A stretch of DNA of 64,000 nucleotides from Dreissena polymorpha (taxonomy: Eukaryota > Mollusca > Bivalvia > Myida > Dreissenidae): assembly GCF_020536995.1 (NCBI RefSeq), contig NC_068355.1:121077032-121141031 (forward strand), in the 5' to 3' direction. Under the pieces are notes generated by a model. It was not told where the DNA came from and made no database searches. It saw only the letters and a program-made list of their open reading frames with translations. Position numbers and translations under genes: made by a program. Within the stretch, counting starts at the first letter, position 1, and the number at the start of each line of letters is the position of its first letter. This document shows, piece by piece, positions 1-13,084 of the stretch.

Positions 1-7
1 ACTGCAG

Positions 8-1067
8 GCTTTGGTTACCAACGGCGACTGCGGTGCCGATCCGTCCATAGTGATCGCGAAAATGCCCAACTTCGTGCTCATCGGCGCCAAGACTGACAAA
101 CCGAAATCTCTGGCACTGCCAACCACGGTGAGAACTGCATTACACAATGCCTTATCGTATTGTACCATGCTGTTTTTGCAACGGCAATATGATTTCAGGG
201 TAGAAGAAATATCTGGTGATTTTATTCCAAACATAATACGATATTCCTTTAATAAAAAGTGTAAAATATGCACATTATGTATTAGAATTATGTCTTCCGC
301 ATACCATTCCTTACATAGTAATTTTATCAGTTTTATCAGTGATTAAAATAATCAGTGTAGTTATTTGGTGTATAGGATTTATATCTTTATCGCATCACAG
401 GCAAAACTTGCCATTAAAATTGTGTGATAAACACGAAATTTATTTTGCTTTTTTTCAATAAATATCACCATCTCCTGACATTATAACAATCCAGCATATT
501 TTCCCATCCCAACAGGACAAGGTGTGGAAGGAGGTGATCTACATCCACGACGAGAAGAAGCTGGAGGGTAAGGTGTGCGGCGCCTCGTTCAACAAGTGGT
601 CCGTGGGTCCCATCCAGGCCACACACTGCGCCCTCCAGATCGGGCGCGGCACCGGGCTCACCTCGTACCACGGGCTCATGGACGATGTAAGTTACACTTC
701 ATTGAAATATTTTCCTCCTAGACGTGTGTATGACTGTTACTTAGTTTATAGTACTGTTTAACCAGCTAAATCACCTTTGCTTGCACCAGTTTATGAATTT
801 TACGTTAATCGCACATCGTACATCGCAAATTATTAACCCAATGAAAATCAACGCTGGACTGTAACAAGCATTCGTATCGGTTAATAACGAACATTTGTAA
901 CTCGTTTTCTTGTCTGTTTTTGTTTTTGCGTAGTTCTATGTGTTTGTTTGTTTATTTTTTGTTTTATCTTAGAGTACCATAGTATATCATGTTGTATTTG
1001 TTTCCCATTGCAGCTGTACGTCTATCAGTGCCGCCCACGTGAAGACATCCTGAATATCGACTACTAG
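8..1067 (+). CDS. LamG/concanavalin A-like domain protein, last three exons
   Basis: Three exons join in phase 0: 8-127 (after an acceptor ending at base 7), 516-686 and 1014-1067, ending in TAG at 1065-1067. All introns are GT-AG. The 114-residue C-terminus runs through KVWKEVIYIHDEKK, the segment HCALQIGRGTG and then YHGLMDDLYVYQCRPREDIL. The last stretch matches the closing strands of LamG/concanavalin A-like jelly-roll domains, which typically read G-x-IDDLRIYxRxLS-x-EI. Such domains usually bind carbohydrate or protein ligands on secreted or cell-surface proteins. The N-terminal part lies outside the window, so signal peptide and other domains are unknown. The exons are more GC-rich than their introns, which supports real coding. 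Family assignment is by motif recognition only. Confidence 0.6.
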
Positions 1068-3301
1068 GCTGTGATACAAACTTTATGTAAAGCCCTCGTA
1101 TATGATTGCCAAAACCGTTCGGCTTTGTAAAGCCCTTATATGTAATAGTACAACATTACGTTCTGATGAAAAAAAAACGCTGAGTTTATTCGTGCAACAC
1201 AACCTTTTTTTATATAAATCTATGCTATTTGTAATTTGTATCGGTATCAAAGTGGTAATGATTAATACCAAAGCGAAAATGTTTTAAAAGTACAGTGTTT
1301 GAGAAAGATTATTTATGGAAATTTATTTTTTCTCTTAATTCAATATTTTACAACCAAATTACTTTTGTGTGTGTTTGTTGAAGAACGTGTATTTTGAACT
1401 GGTGTCTTAACGTAAGTCTTTACGTAACTACGTAAAAAACTGCGTCTTAACGTAACTGCGTAATAAACGTCCTTTAAGATATGCATAATAATCATGAAAG
1501 TCCATTTGTTATGCGGTTTGTCAAGCCCATAAACACAATGATATATATGAGCTGAATGGAAATACGTCTTGACTTAGCTTTAAATAGTTAAAATTTATTG
1601 TGAAATGTGTATGTGCGTTCAGTTGTGGTTTCGTTCCATCAAATTTAATTGATTATATTAACCACATACTCTGTTTTGTTTTCGTTTTACATATTATTTA
1701 ATTCATCAATTCATCCTTTTGTGTGAATCGTGTATGCATATTTTGTTTTATAGTTGTGTTATATAATTGTGTGCAATACATTTTCTCCATAATCGTATTT
1801 ATCTTAGTTTTGATACATGAAATTAAGTGTTCATAACATGAACATGTATATAATGACGTTGCTAAAATAAATTATTCGTTGAAATGCAGTGTCCGCTTTC
1901 TGAGTTCATCGATCAAACCGCTTGTGTTTTTCGCCATCAAAATTGAGTATAACTATTTTGGAGGTATCTATCTCTCTTCTACGCAGGTTCCGAATCAGTT
2001 AACCAATATATCGTAGGTTAATTTCAATTCAGATTAAAGAAAAAGTTAGCTTGTACCACATAACCAACAACGATCCAGTTGGTTATTGGCATTTCGGGGG
2101 ATATTTTATTGTGTAGTCATTTTAGCCAGTCAGCGATTTTATGAATAAAGTTAAATACAGCTTTCATTTTTATAACGACACAATCGGCGATATAACCTAA
2201 ACAATACAAACACTGCACATGTAATACAAATTAGAAAAATAGATTAACGATTTCAACTTCTTTTTTATGTAAGATATATTAAATTTAAAAAAAGGACGAC
2301 CATGTTGCCCATTTATTTTATCATTGCATCCGTTGAGCACACCATTCTTGCATTTAAAAAGAACAAGTTGAGAGTTAACAGATAATCGTTTAAATCCTCA
2401 CAGTTGTATCACTTAATAGATTTTCTAAAAGTTTTCTCCCTTTTGCTGAACGAATCGGACTGGTGAACAAGAATATGACATCCATTATTGTTTTCGAATG
2501 TAGAATTACAGAATTCGCTTATTTACAAATTTAAATATACTTAACAGAATTATTTAAAGCACGTATAATTAAGCAAAACAAAGTTTAATTTTCTCTAATT
2601 TGAATAAAAAAATAGGTGAATAAAATACCTATGTTTAAGGGAAATTTTCAACAAAGCTTTATTTAACGTGAATAATAACTGGTCGATTATTCATACACGG
2701 AAATATATGCATTAGCAAGCAGAAAATCCTTAAAACAGACATAATGTGTCGCTTTTGTAACATATTGTAGGCACAGTTACCTTGAAAAAATACTCAATAT
2801 TATAAATTAATATAAAATTCAATTGATTGTGTTACTGCGGTCACGTGTTTTTTTTTGTTATATCTAGAAAGTGGTAAAGTAATTTGATGTGTCATGTCAG
2901 TCACAAAGATAGCAGTGATGATGTCCGTGGTGGTAGAGGTTGCGACAATATACTTCAGCTTGGAACATAAAGACTTGTACGCTAGGCTATATTTGTTCTT
3001 TGCGTTTAAAACGCACTTTAAAATCGTAGTCAACGCAGTAGAAATATAATTTTTTGCCGGATCCAAATATGTTTTCGTAGTGGTTGATTAAGTGCAAACT
3101 TACATAATTGAAGAATATAGTTTATCGTACTCTACAATGTATACTGTTACAAAATTCAAGTCATGTCTGTTTCTTAATTTGGACAATGGCACGATACGAA
3201 TCGGAATTATGCAACACGAGATAAGACTGTCTCCAATCTAGTTTATACACAAGTAAAACAGGAGAAGTCACAATTCAGTCATTCTCAATTTGGACAGAAA
3301 A
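1068..3301. other. Intergenic region, AT-rich
   Basis: This stretch holds the 3' UTR of the upstream gene, with possible AATAAA signals near 1867 and 2144, and the 5' region of the next gene. A short imperfect direct repeat of a cttaacgtaa motif lies at about 1400-1465. I saw no RNA gene and no convincing coding exon; the small open frames here have no protein-like features. Confidence 0.5.
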
Positions 3302-6300
3302 ATGGACAGCAAACATCTTGCTCAATTGTGTGTATTCTTCGTTGTTTTCGCTACTGCAAATGCCTTCCCGACGAAGGTGACCCTTTGCCTATGTGGTAAG
3401 CATTATTACTTAAAATCATTGGATAAAATGGTTTAACCGTGGTTGTCGTAATCTTGTACAATTGGTGCACATTCATCAGTAAAGACGAATTATCAACCAT
3501 TCGAGCATGTTAAAATTCATTCATGAGAAAAGATCATCAAAAAGTTAAAATACATTTATTTGCAGTTTTATGGGTAAATGTCGATTTATTGGCAGAGCTA
3601 GGTTATGAACTTATCCGTTTAAGAATATTTCCCATACAATATAAAGCACTTACAAGGGAACCCAATCGGAAGTAGAGTGTCATCGTCCAGGCAGTTAAAT
3701 TGACAACGATCCATGTGGTGTCAGCAATGTTAACGATAACATAACATTCAACATTATTCAGACGATAGCTTCACAAATACTTATAATTTGAACAATGTCA
3801 GCATATGTCTACGATTCAATCAAATCACTGCTCGCTGTAGCGTAGTGGATATGGTGTCCGCTGAGCGTCCTAGAAGTCACGGGTCCCCACTTGGGGGCGT
3901 TCTTTAGATCTCCCAAGAGACACCAAGTACTGGTTCTAGTCCAAGGAAACTGACTCGAGAGCGTTTCGAATAAGCCTAAGACTGTCTATGCAATCGAGCT
4001 AAAAATAAATACGGTCAAACTTATCAAATGACTAGTTTGCTATTTTTGTATGTCTGTTGTTTATTATTGATCGTCTATTTCTCGCATTCCGATTCAAAAT
4101 GTGAACATAATATAATTCCTTTCTTTTTTTATCTAACGGACATATAATACATGATTTTACCTGTTTTGTCTCTACGCGATAATGTGTAAGAACCATAGTA
4201 TCTTTTGAAATATGAGAACTCACAGGTAGCCACAAGTCAAGCTTTTTCTGACGCATAAATGATAATTGAAATTTTTATAAGAACGAATTATCGTTTAGGG
4301 GCAACAAATACACATTTATTGCTAGTGTTACTGAAATCTATTTGTCTCCCTTTGATATACAATGTGTGAGTCCTTTTAGGAAAAAGGAGTATCAATAAAT
4401 ATCCGATTAAAATGACGCTGAACTCTCTGTTAACTAAGCTGTTTACACAGAGAAATGGTCGTTTTTCTAATTTATTGTACAATTATCCATAAAGTAAGTC
4501 TTAATTGTTTGCGAAACCATTACAAACAACATGACTGTGTCAGTCCAACTAATGTTATGCGTCAAACCATATTCATAGATCAGCTTTCACAGTCACTCAC
4601 TCTGTATTGGTTTCCTAAAACATGTACATGATATAAATGTATATTCAGAGGATGAACTATGCGGTCTGTTCACTGGAAGCCTGACAGACGAACACTTCCA
4701 ACTCTTTGATGAGGCAACGCAAACGGTACTCACAGCTCTTGAAAATCTACTGTTTAATTTTTAAATTGAACGCTACGATCTTATAGGTCTACTAAGGTTC
4801 GATTTGTCAGCGTCGGCTCGAGTACTTCTTAAATGTACCCCGGGTACTCTTAAGTATACTTAAATGTACCCTGGGTACGGAAAATATTCACGTACCCGGC
4901 CAATTAAGACTGTACCCGAGTATTATTCCCGCCAAAAAAATCCGATGTCGTAAAGCGCGCTACGGAATGCGAACCAAAATTATCTTTGAAAATAAACTTC
5001 CTCAGCATTCATTTTTGAGCAGGAGTTTCGATAATAAAGACGCTATTTAAGATAATATTGCCATAAATGTAAACATAATAATTTCAAAAAAATAGCCGTC
5101 AACGTTCAAATTTAGCGTTATAATTCCCGGGTACGTGTTAGTATATTTACCTTACCCGGGGTACATGTAAGTATACTTAAAAGTTCCCGGGGTACATGTA
5201 AGAAGTACCCGAGCTGACAATGACCAATCGAGCTTTACTTAGGTAACATTAATATAGTATGTATGATAATAATAATAGAAAAGAAGTAGTACCATTAGTA
5301 TAAGGAGTAGACTTTATATATAAATATATACATAATTTTTACATAGAAACCCTTTTTGTTGTTTTTTAAGATTGTCAAGATTCCAATAAAAGATGTGCCG
5401 ATCGCCGAAACACACTTGTGTGGTATGTTTGATTTATGTTTTTTATATAATTTTACGAAAATGCAATCGATTTATTGATTATGAACTATATTGCTTTCAT
5501 GATTGTTGAAACTGTATCATGGTATTAGTCTCTGCGCAGTCCGTATATAACCGTCATTAACTGTAATTGAATACAACAAGATCGCACTCGGAATCATTAT
5601 TAAAAAATTATAAATAACTCCCAACACAAAGACATTTTCCTATAGGTAAACATCACTCGAAGAGGATACTGCAAGATAACCTCAAAGTAGATTCAAACGG
5701 TATTTCCGGCAGCCTAAGTGCCGGTAATGTCTCGGCGAACCTAGGCGTCGGCAAGGATGGGATCAAAGCCGACGGAACCGCTTCGTTGGGCGGAGCCACT
5801 ATCAACGGCAACATTCAAAGCCAAAACGGATCGACATCTGGGGGAATCGGCGGTTCAATCAGTGGTCCGAACGGTAACACGTTTTCGGGCGGAATTACTG
5901 TCGCCCCCGATGGTTCAGTGAGCGGAGCAGGAAGTGCCAGCATCAATGGGCCCAATGGGAACAACTTTAATTTGAACGGCGGGTTCGATCCAAACGGATT
6001 TAACGTAGGAGGGACAGCGAACGTGGGCGGTAACACCTTTAATGGGAATTATCAGAATCAGAACGGACAGTCGAGCGGAAGTTTTGGTGGGACCATAAAT
6101 GGACCAAACAATAACACGTTCACTGGTGGTGTTAGTATCGCACCGGGAGGAGCGGTGAGCGGGAGCGGAAGTGCAAACATTAATGGGCCAGGAGGCAGCA
6201 ACTTCAATTTGAATGGTGGTTTCGATCCGAACGGTTTCAATGTAGGCGGCACAGCGAACGTCGGTGGAAATACGTTCAACGCCAACTTACAGAACCAGAA

Positions 6301-9300
6301 CGGATCGTCCAGCGGAAGTTTCGGTGGAACCATCAATGGACCAAACGGCAACACGTTCAGTGGTGGTGTTAGTGTCGCACCAGGAGGAGCAGTGAGCGGG
6401 AGCGGAAGTGCAAGCATCAATGGGCCAGGAGGGAGCAACTTCAATCTGAATGGTGGTTTCGATCCGAACGGTTTCAATGTAGGCGGCACAGCGAACGTCG
6501 GTGGAAATACGTTCAACGGGAATTTCCAGAACCAAAACGGACAGTCCAGCGGAAGTGTCGGTGGAACCATCAATGGACCAAACGGCAACACGTTCAGTGG
6601 TGGTGTGAGTGTCGCACCGGGAGGAGCAGTGAGCGGGAGCGGAAGTGCAAACATCAATGGGCCAGGAGGGAGCAACTTCAATTTGAATGGGGGTTTTGAT
6701 CAGAACGGTTTCAATCTAGGCGGCACAGCAAACGTCGGTGGAAATACGTTCAACGGAAATTTCCAGAACCAAAACGGACAGTCCAGCGGAAGCGTTGGTG
6801 GGACCATTAACGGACCGAATGGAAACCAGCTTTCTGGAGGCGTCAGTGTGGCACCGGATGGCTCCGCAAGCGGAAGCGCAAGTGGCAATATGAATATGGG
6901 ACCCCTAGGGACGGCGAATTTCAACGCCAACTCGCAGGGCAATTTCCAAGTGAACTTGCAAGGCGTGCAAGCGGGTCGTAAGTATATACACATTAAGATT
7001 ATGCCACTCTATCAAATAATAAACTATTTGTGTGGTTCAATTCCCCTTTTTCACGAAAGAAAATAATGTTTTTCCACCTAACTAATTTTTTGAAAGGTAC
7101 TTTGAATAAACGTAAATTAACAATATACATTAACATAATTATAAATGTTTATTCATTTCTATAAGTTTTTAAATGCATTCTTGTTTTTTTGTAATTGCAG
7201 AATCTGGAACTGGCTTCAATCCTGCAACATTTTTCTCACAAGGTAATTTACGTTAAAAAAATAGTAATATGTACTCTGGTTACACATGCAATTAAGGAGC
7301 ATTCCTGATATAAACCATGCATCACTATTTGTTTAGAATATTTATATTTAAAAAACGCACTATTTGAGTAGGTTTCACAGGTAAACTGATTGTCCTTCTC
7401 AATAATTATACAAAACAATCATCATAATCATCGTCATCATTTACCATTCACACGTTATTTTCCACTTAAAAAAGGAATGTTAAAGCGGGTATATACGATT
7501 TTTTATATGTGTTTAATTGTAATATATTGATAAAATATGTTACAATAACACAAAATAGGCAAGAAAAATTATACATTAAAGCCGAATTTCATAAAATGCA
7601 GCAAAGACAAATTAGTACCCCGAGCCGATAGTGACGTACATATTTTCCTATAATAACCGAAGCATTCGTCTTTGTATTTATAAACCGTTAAACTACGAGG
7701 GGTGTTCCAGAAGTTCGTGTGTTTTCGCTATAACTTATTAGTTTGCTGGTAAAAGTATGAGCTTAACGCGAATTTAAATTTGGTTTAAATGTCGTTGATA
7801 AACAGAATTTACGGCAAATTTCACGTTACAGCGGCTTAGTCCTCCTTACAGCCCGGATTTGGCCCCTATGGACTTCCGCGTCTTCCCGGAAGTTAAATCA
7901 CAGTTGCGCGGTATTCGCTTTGCAAGTAAACAGGAACTTACAGTTGCAGCATAGCGAATCGTGTCGTCTTTTGACGCTGACTGGTATAGAGACACTTTTG
8001 ACAAGTGGATTTCCCGACACATAAAGTGCATTCGCGTTGGAGGTGATTATGTGGAAAAGATTTGACAGTTGTTAACTTCATAACGTAATTGACGTTGAAC
8101 AGAAACGTTACACGTGGGTCGGTGTGCGCATTGTGCACATGTTTAAATCTCTGATATATATTTATTGTTTTATGTATTTCCATGATATTTGGAGAGTATA
8201 TTTGGAAAGGACGAAATATTCTTAACATGCTATTTTTTTTCCATTTATGTTACCAAATGAAAGTTATAGCGAAAAGCCACAAACTTCTGGAACACCCCTC
8301 GTAAGTTAAGATGCACATCGTACATGTATGGTTTACATGCTGGCGAATTCGGCTGTACAGCCGTTTTCAATTTCAGAATTAAATATCTGGCTTATTTCGC
8401 ATTTTTCGACACATGCTCTTCTAAACTTTTATTTTAATTTATATTGAAATATATATATAATATGTTTTTTTACACAGTTTATATAAATTCATAAATATTT
8501 GACAAAATCGTATATACCCGCTTTAAATGTATTGAAAACGAGTGAAATCTTCAGTTGTAATATCAAAACCAAGGTTAATGATCCACACACAAAAGAAGGA
8601 CGTTTGCTTTTATGGAAACTTACGAGTTGTTCAATGCCTAGTACGAAACTCTATATATTCGTTTACTCTATCAATATATAATTCAAATTAAATCAATGTG
8701 TCACGTTTTATCAATACCGTTATGACACTTGATCGATTACTTTTGGTACCGCATTCTGTCATGTCTTTATTAAAATTGGCCATCAATGTCTGACGAAAAG
8801 TATACATCGACTGTTAAAGCGGATGTTAGTCCTCGCTTACGCACATTATTTATTTTGTAAAACATTTATTCATGATTTCAAATTGCTGAAAATCATTGCT
8901 TCGTGTGCTATATTAAATGGATTAATGTACATCGATCAATAAATCCAAGAGATACACAAAATGCACGGTTTAAAATGTCTTTGAATTGAATCCCTGACTT
9001 GAGTTCCTAGAGACAATGTGTGCACAATGAATGAACTTCGCGAGAACCCCGCTGTGGTGACGCAACCTCCGCGCAGAGATTTGACTGAAACCAGCATAGC
9101 TGGATCAAATCCCTGCCTTCATAACCTACCATGTGATGAAAGCAGAGCAACGTTATACAATAATGTTCCAGTTGTTAGTTTTCATTTTTTAAATTCATGT
9201 TATAAATTTTTTATTATGAACCTAAACTTATTCTTTATTGTCAAAATATAAAGTAAAATGATACTACTTTTTATAATATATCTAACAAATAAAACCCTAC

Positions 9301-10376
9301 CTTATCTGGTAGTTTTTTCTTGTGATGGCAGAGATTGTATGCGAATGCATGGAAAGAAAACTTTGCATGGAGATTAGTGGTGACGCTATAAGAACATCCT
9401 ATGTCTTGTGTAAGATATTAACGGACGACTTATGACCCAGTGATCAGGGAAAACTGTAAAGCGCATTTGAACGCACATCTCGAGTATGAAAAGGGCGCTA
9501 TATAAATGTGGTATAATAATAATAAGAACGCTATAAGAACGCCATAAAAAACGTTCGGAATGCGCTGTGTGAGCGCCATAAAGAACATGTAATATATTGT
9601 CAGCATATTTCATGGCGATCACATGGCGCTCTTAAAGTGTTGTAGAACACCCTGCAAGCGCTCTTCTGTGTAAAAGGTCATTTAATAATTAGTTGAATGC
9701 CATCTTGGGCGCATTTAATCAAACCGACTATCAAATCTGCATGTCCATATGCTTGTTTGTGTATATATTGATGAATATTTGAACATGCCTACTTTTAAAT
9801 AATTAATATAATTTTACTTAGAAATTGGCATATATTTAAAAATTAGATTATTTCGGACCCATTTAATGGTGCATCACATTATCACTTTCTGTTAATTTTA
9901 ATAACCCTCCGTACACTGTTATGTGTTTTTCGTCAATTTCCCTTATCATTCTAGCACTTGTTTCTTGTCTGTGGGGCTATACTCTTACGTATAGGAACTT
10001 TTTTAGAAATTGTCAAGTTAACTATTTTGCCACACATCCGAAATTTTAAAATAGCTATGCATGCAATGAAGACCACGGGCTCTAGATGATTAATATACGC
10101 TCCGTGATGAAGACAAATAACACTACGAAAAAATGTATCTAATGGAAACGCACGTTCCGTTATTAGTAATCATCTTTTGATAAAGATAAAATAGTCAATC
10201 GTTCCAAAAGGGGCAACGATTATAATTTGGAGTTATTTTTTTATTCGAAAACAAATGCAAGAAAACTGAGAGAAAGACCATTATTATTGTGGCCCAATCA
10301 TTAATATTTGTATTATATTTTTTTGACAGCTGGAGTCGAAGAGTTCATGAAGCAAATGCAGGCAGTCGGTAAATAA
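3302..10376 (+). CDS. Secreted Gly/Asn-rich repeat protein, complete six-exon gene
   Basis: Six exons fit in frame: 3302-3395, 4649-4725, 5371-5422, 5646-6977, 7201-7242 and 10330-10376 (stop TAA 10374-10376), giving 547 residues. Phases agree at every GT-AG junction. Exon 1 encodes a signal peptide (hydrophobic LCVFFVVFATANA, likely cleaved near AFP). A short cysteine-containing region follows (CLC, ELCG, HLCG), then HHSKR, a possible dibasic processing site. Exon 4 holds about 4.5 copies of a 79-residue repeat rich in Gly, Asn and Ser without cysteine (key motifs NGPNGNTFSGG, GFDPNGFNVGG, GGNTFNGN). The tail ends EEFMKQMQAVGK. I do not recognise the family. The look fits a structural or matrix secretory protein (shell, byssus, mucus) or a glycine-rich attacin-like peptide, but neither is shown. 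The weakest junction is the exon 2 donor (gtactc). A polyadenylation signal AATAAA follows at 10447. Confidence 0.8.
3826..4016 (+). mobile_element. tRNA-derived SINE in intron 1
   Basis: The head resembles a tRNA (box A-like gtagcgtagtgg, box B-like cacgggtcccc). It is followed by a shared body including accaagtactggttctagt and an end caatcgagctaaaaataaa. The same SINE occurs at 26601 and 45107, and its head at 60236. It sits inside intron 1 of the Gly/Asn-rich gene. Confidence 0.65.
4808..5219. mobile_element. MITE with ~50-bp terminal inverted repeats
   Basis: The left end reads gctcgagtacttcttaaatg and the right end is its near-complement (agaagtacccgagctgaca), with tccccgggtac-type motifs repeated in both arms. 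No coding capacity is seen in the ~410 bp, so it is a non-autonomous DNA element. It lies in intron 2 of the secreted repeat gene. Superfamily not determined. Confidence 0.65.
5850..6870 (+). repeat. 237-bp in-frame tandem repeat in exon 4
   Basis: The same phrase recurs at an exact 237-bp step (for example cagtccagcggaag at 6542 and 6779), giving 79-residue protein repeats. GG(S/T)I-x-GPN marks each unit start at about 5850, 6087, 6324, 6561 and 6798. The two inner units are the most alike, the edges more diverged, as expected for unequal exchange. The composition also keeps minus-strand frames open, which is incidental. Confidence 0.9.
7696..8301 (+). mobile_element. mariner-like element, internally deleted remnant
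   Basis: Inverted ends acgaggggtgttccagaagt and its complement cttctggaacacccctcg are bounded by TA at 7694-7695 and 8302-8303, the Tc1/mariner target. Inside, near 7845-8060, a translated stretch contains YSPDLAPMDF, the catalytic-domain signature of mariner transposases, followed by a matching C-terminal tail with an in-frame stop. Only the last third of a transposase remains, so the copy is dead. It lies in intron 5 of the secreted repeat gene. Confidence 0.85.
8304..10329. other. Rest of intron 5, mostly unassigned
   Basis: Apart from a SINE/LINE-type 3' tail near 9440-9535 I see only AT-rich sequence. A ~60-bp segment around 9058-9115 (cctccgcgcagagatttgac and following) is repeated near 35945-36000, so it is part of a dispersed repeat I cannot name. 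Confidence 0.4.
9440..9535 (+). repeat. SINE/LINE-like 3' tail
   Basis: The sequence gtaaagcgcatttgaac leads into gggcgctatataaatgtgg and ends in a taataataat tail. This is the kind of 3' end shared by several animal retroposon families. No 5' part was recognised, so the copy is truncated. Confidence 0.4.
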
Positions 10377-11604
10377 AGAGACTACCGGGTCAGAAGGAAA
10401 CACAATAAGAATAATTAAATGTTGGGATCAAAACTAGAAACAGGAAAATAAAACACTTGTATGATAATTGTGTGTTATTTTGAGTATGTTAACAGGGTTA
10501 TTATTTGAAATTATATAGAGGTTTTAAATGTATGTTTTTAGATAAAAACATTCATGAACTGGAGGATAAATTGCTGACCGATCAGTACCACTCTGGTGGT
10601 ACGAAGTGATATTATTAGTATAGTTGTTTGTCCCTTTCTCCGTATTCTTTATTTATTTTTTCGAATAAGGAAAAGTTTCTCACAATAGTACTCAAAGAAA
10701 TTATGCATACAACAAATTAGTATCAGAGCCATTTTGGCATCGTTTTCAGAATTATTGCATTTGTTTATCTGGTTACAGGCGGTGATATATATTTAGTATT
10801 AAAACATTGAATAATTTCTTATATACACGAAAGACAAACACAGAAAGGGAATATGTTTATGTGTGTACACGTTAAAAGAGTATAAATGTGAACAATAGTT
10901 TTTCTTTCTGCCTTACAATCTGTTGTTAACCTGAGTGTTTGTACTTATTTGGTTTAGCTGTCTTATGCAGGTTTTCATCCTTATAAAAGGATGGATAAAT
11001 GTAAACTCGATTTCTACTACTAAATTGGTGTACTTGAAAATGATATTGATGCAGCATCGCGTTTTACAACGATGCCTGCAAAATGCTGAGCGTGAAGCAT
11101 TTACAGATATCGTGAGTTGGCGAATCAGTTTTACAGTAAAGGCTCTAAATAAATAGTGTGTGTGCGTGTCTCTTGTTGTTTGTTTTTGCCTGAAAATGCA
11201 TACAATGCAGATGTGTTTCTACCTTTAAAAATTATTTCCATATTGGAATATGCACTAATGTCTTTGATATCATGTGATTATTGCTATTCCGATTGGTTCC
11301 CAACCATAATATACAAACACAAAGGTTTATGCTGGCATACACAATAACACTTTATATCCTTGGGTTTTGTATAAGCCATTGTTTAAGCACAAACACTGTG
11401 ACTTTCTTGAAACGTTTGACATTCCATCTCACGAGATATCAAGGTCAGTGCGGGGTCAGTCTGCAATGACATCGTCCCTCTAAACCAGATAAGCCTTCAG
11501 TTAGTTATTTTACCGTTTACTGTTCAAGATCCAGTCTAAATATTTCTAACAGTAAGTATTGTGGTTGGATTTTCATTTAAACACGCAAAATGATATATAT
11601 ATAT
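10377..11604. other. Intergenic region with polyadenylation signal
   Basis: AATAAA at 10447-10452 lies about 70 bases after the stop codon of the secreted repeat gene and is its likely polyadenylation signal. The rest is AT-rich, with no exon, RNA gene or repeat that I can support. Confidence 0.5.
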
Positions 11605-11836
11605 GAGTCGTGCTCTGTGAAAAGGTGGTTAAATGAATGTGCGAAAAGTGTATTCCCATATAAGCCTGTTCAGTCCGCACAGGCTAATCTGGGGCGACAC
11701 TTTCCGCTTTTATTTTCTGTTTAAATAATGTCTCTTCTTAAAAAAAAATCCAGTTTAGACTTAAAGTGTCGTCCCTGATTAGTCGGACGGCACTTTACGC
11801 ATATGCATTAAACCCCTTTTTCACAGAGCATGGCTC
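11605..11836. mobile_element. Palindromic MITE (family A), degenerate copy
   Basis: It begins gagtcgtgctctgtgaaaa and ends with the complement tttcacagagcatggctc. Each arm holds a smaller hairpin around cctgt...acagg next to gtcgcc/gtcgtcc motifs. The same family occurs at 18455, 25289, 43795 and 59731. No coding capacity. Confidence 0.8.
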
Positions 11837-11838
11837 TT

Positions 11839-12085
11839 ATATGTTTTATTTGAATATGTGGAAAGAAAGTTGCGTCATTATTAAATACTTACATACCATA
11901 CGGTTAAATCGTAGAACAAACAAACGTTGACTTCATTATTTGTCATGTGAGGACACTTTAAATATGTTTTATGTGAATATGTGGAAAGATAGTTGCGTCA
12001 TAATCAGATATAGTGACATACCAGAAAAATAAATCGTCAAACAAACAAACGTTAACTTCATTGCTTGTCATGGGGGTCACTTTTA
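11839..12085. repeat. Two-copy tandem duplication, 123-bp period
   Basis: The unit starting atatgttttat...gaatatgtggaaaga recurs 123 bases later, with shared acaaacaaacgtt and ttgtcatg segments. The first unit directly abuts the end of the palindromic MITE. Confidence 0.75.
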
Positions 12086-12157
12086 ATATGATCCGATAAA
12101 GTATCATTTATATCTACGTACACATGTTTGAAGATTGAATAAACATATACGTAATGG

Positions 12158-12162
<5 letters not shown>

Positions 12163-12220
<58 letters not shown>

Positions 12221-12245
12221 ATATATATATATTTATATATATATA
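12163..12245. repeat. (AT)n microsatellite
   Basis: Nearly uninterrupted AT dinucleotides, about 80 bp with a few substitutions near the 3' end. Confidence 0.95.
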
Positions 12246-12586
12246 GGATTATCAAAAGTACAGGGCATGAGCTACTCATTTTGAAATAGTTTAACTTTAT
12301 AAACAAGCATTAGATATTGCATTTATAAATATGCACTACACTACACAACACACCTTTCATACAATGGACGAGCGACTAAAATTTATTAAAAAAAAACAAC
12401 CTTTGTTTTCAATGTAGTACAAGTTCTTGAGGGGACAATTAAATGCGAGGTTGAATTTATTCACGCTACATTTAGTTGGGCGTCATAAAACAAAAAGTTG
12501 CAATGAAAAACTTCGGTCAAAACAATGATAGAAAGGATAAGGCTTACCCTTAATTTACTTTAATAAATCAGTTAAGATACCACCGC

Positions 12587-13003
<417 letters not shown>

Positions 13004-13084
13004 AAGACCATACCATTACTATTTAATTATTGCTTATTTATTGGTGTAAGCAGGTAGCCCCGAGCATGATGGTTGGTGTGCACT

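Noticed and set aside
2800-3066. Minus-strand 88-residue frame
   Set aside because: No domain, no conserved motif, no splice support; average for AT-rich DNA.
5815-6993. Minus-strand open frames, up to 207 residues, opposite exon 4 of the secreted repeat gene
   Set aside because: They mirror the 237-bp repeat and its base composition; proline/leucine-rich nonsense with no signal, while the + frame has exon structure and a signal peptide.
7846-8228. Two minus-strand frames near 7.9-8.2 kb
   Set aside because: They overlap the mariner remnant, whose recognisable coding is on the + strand.
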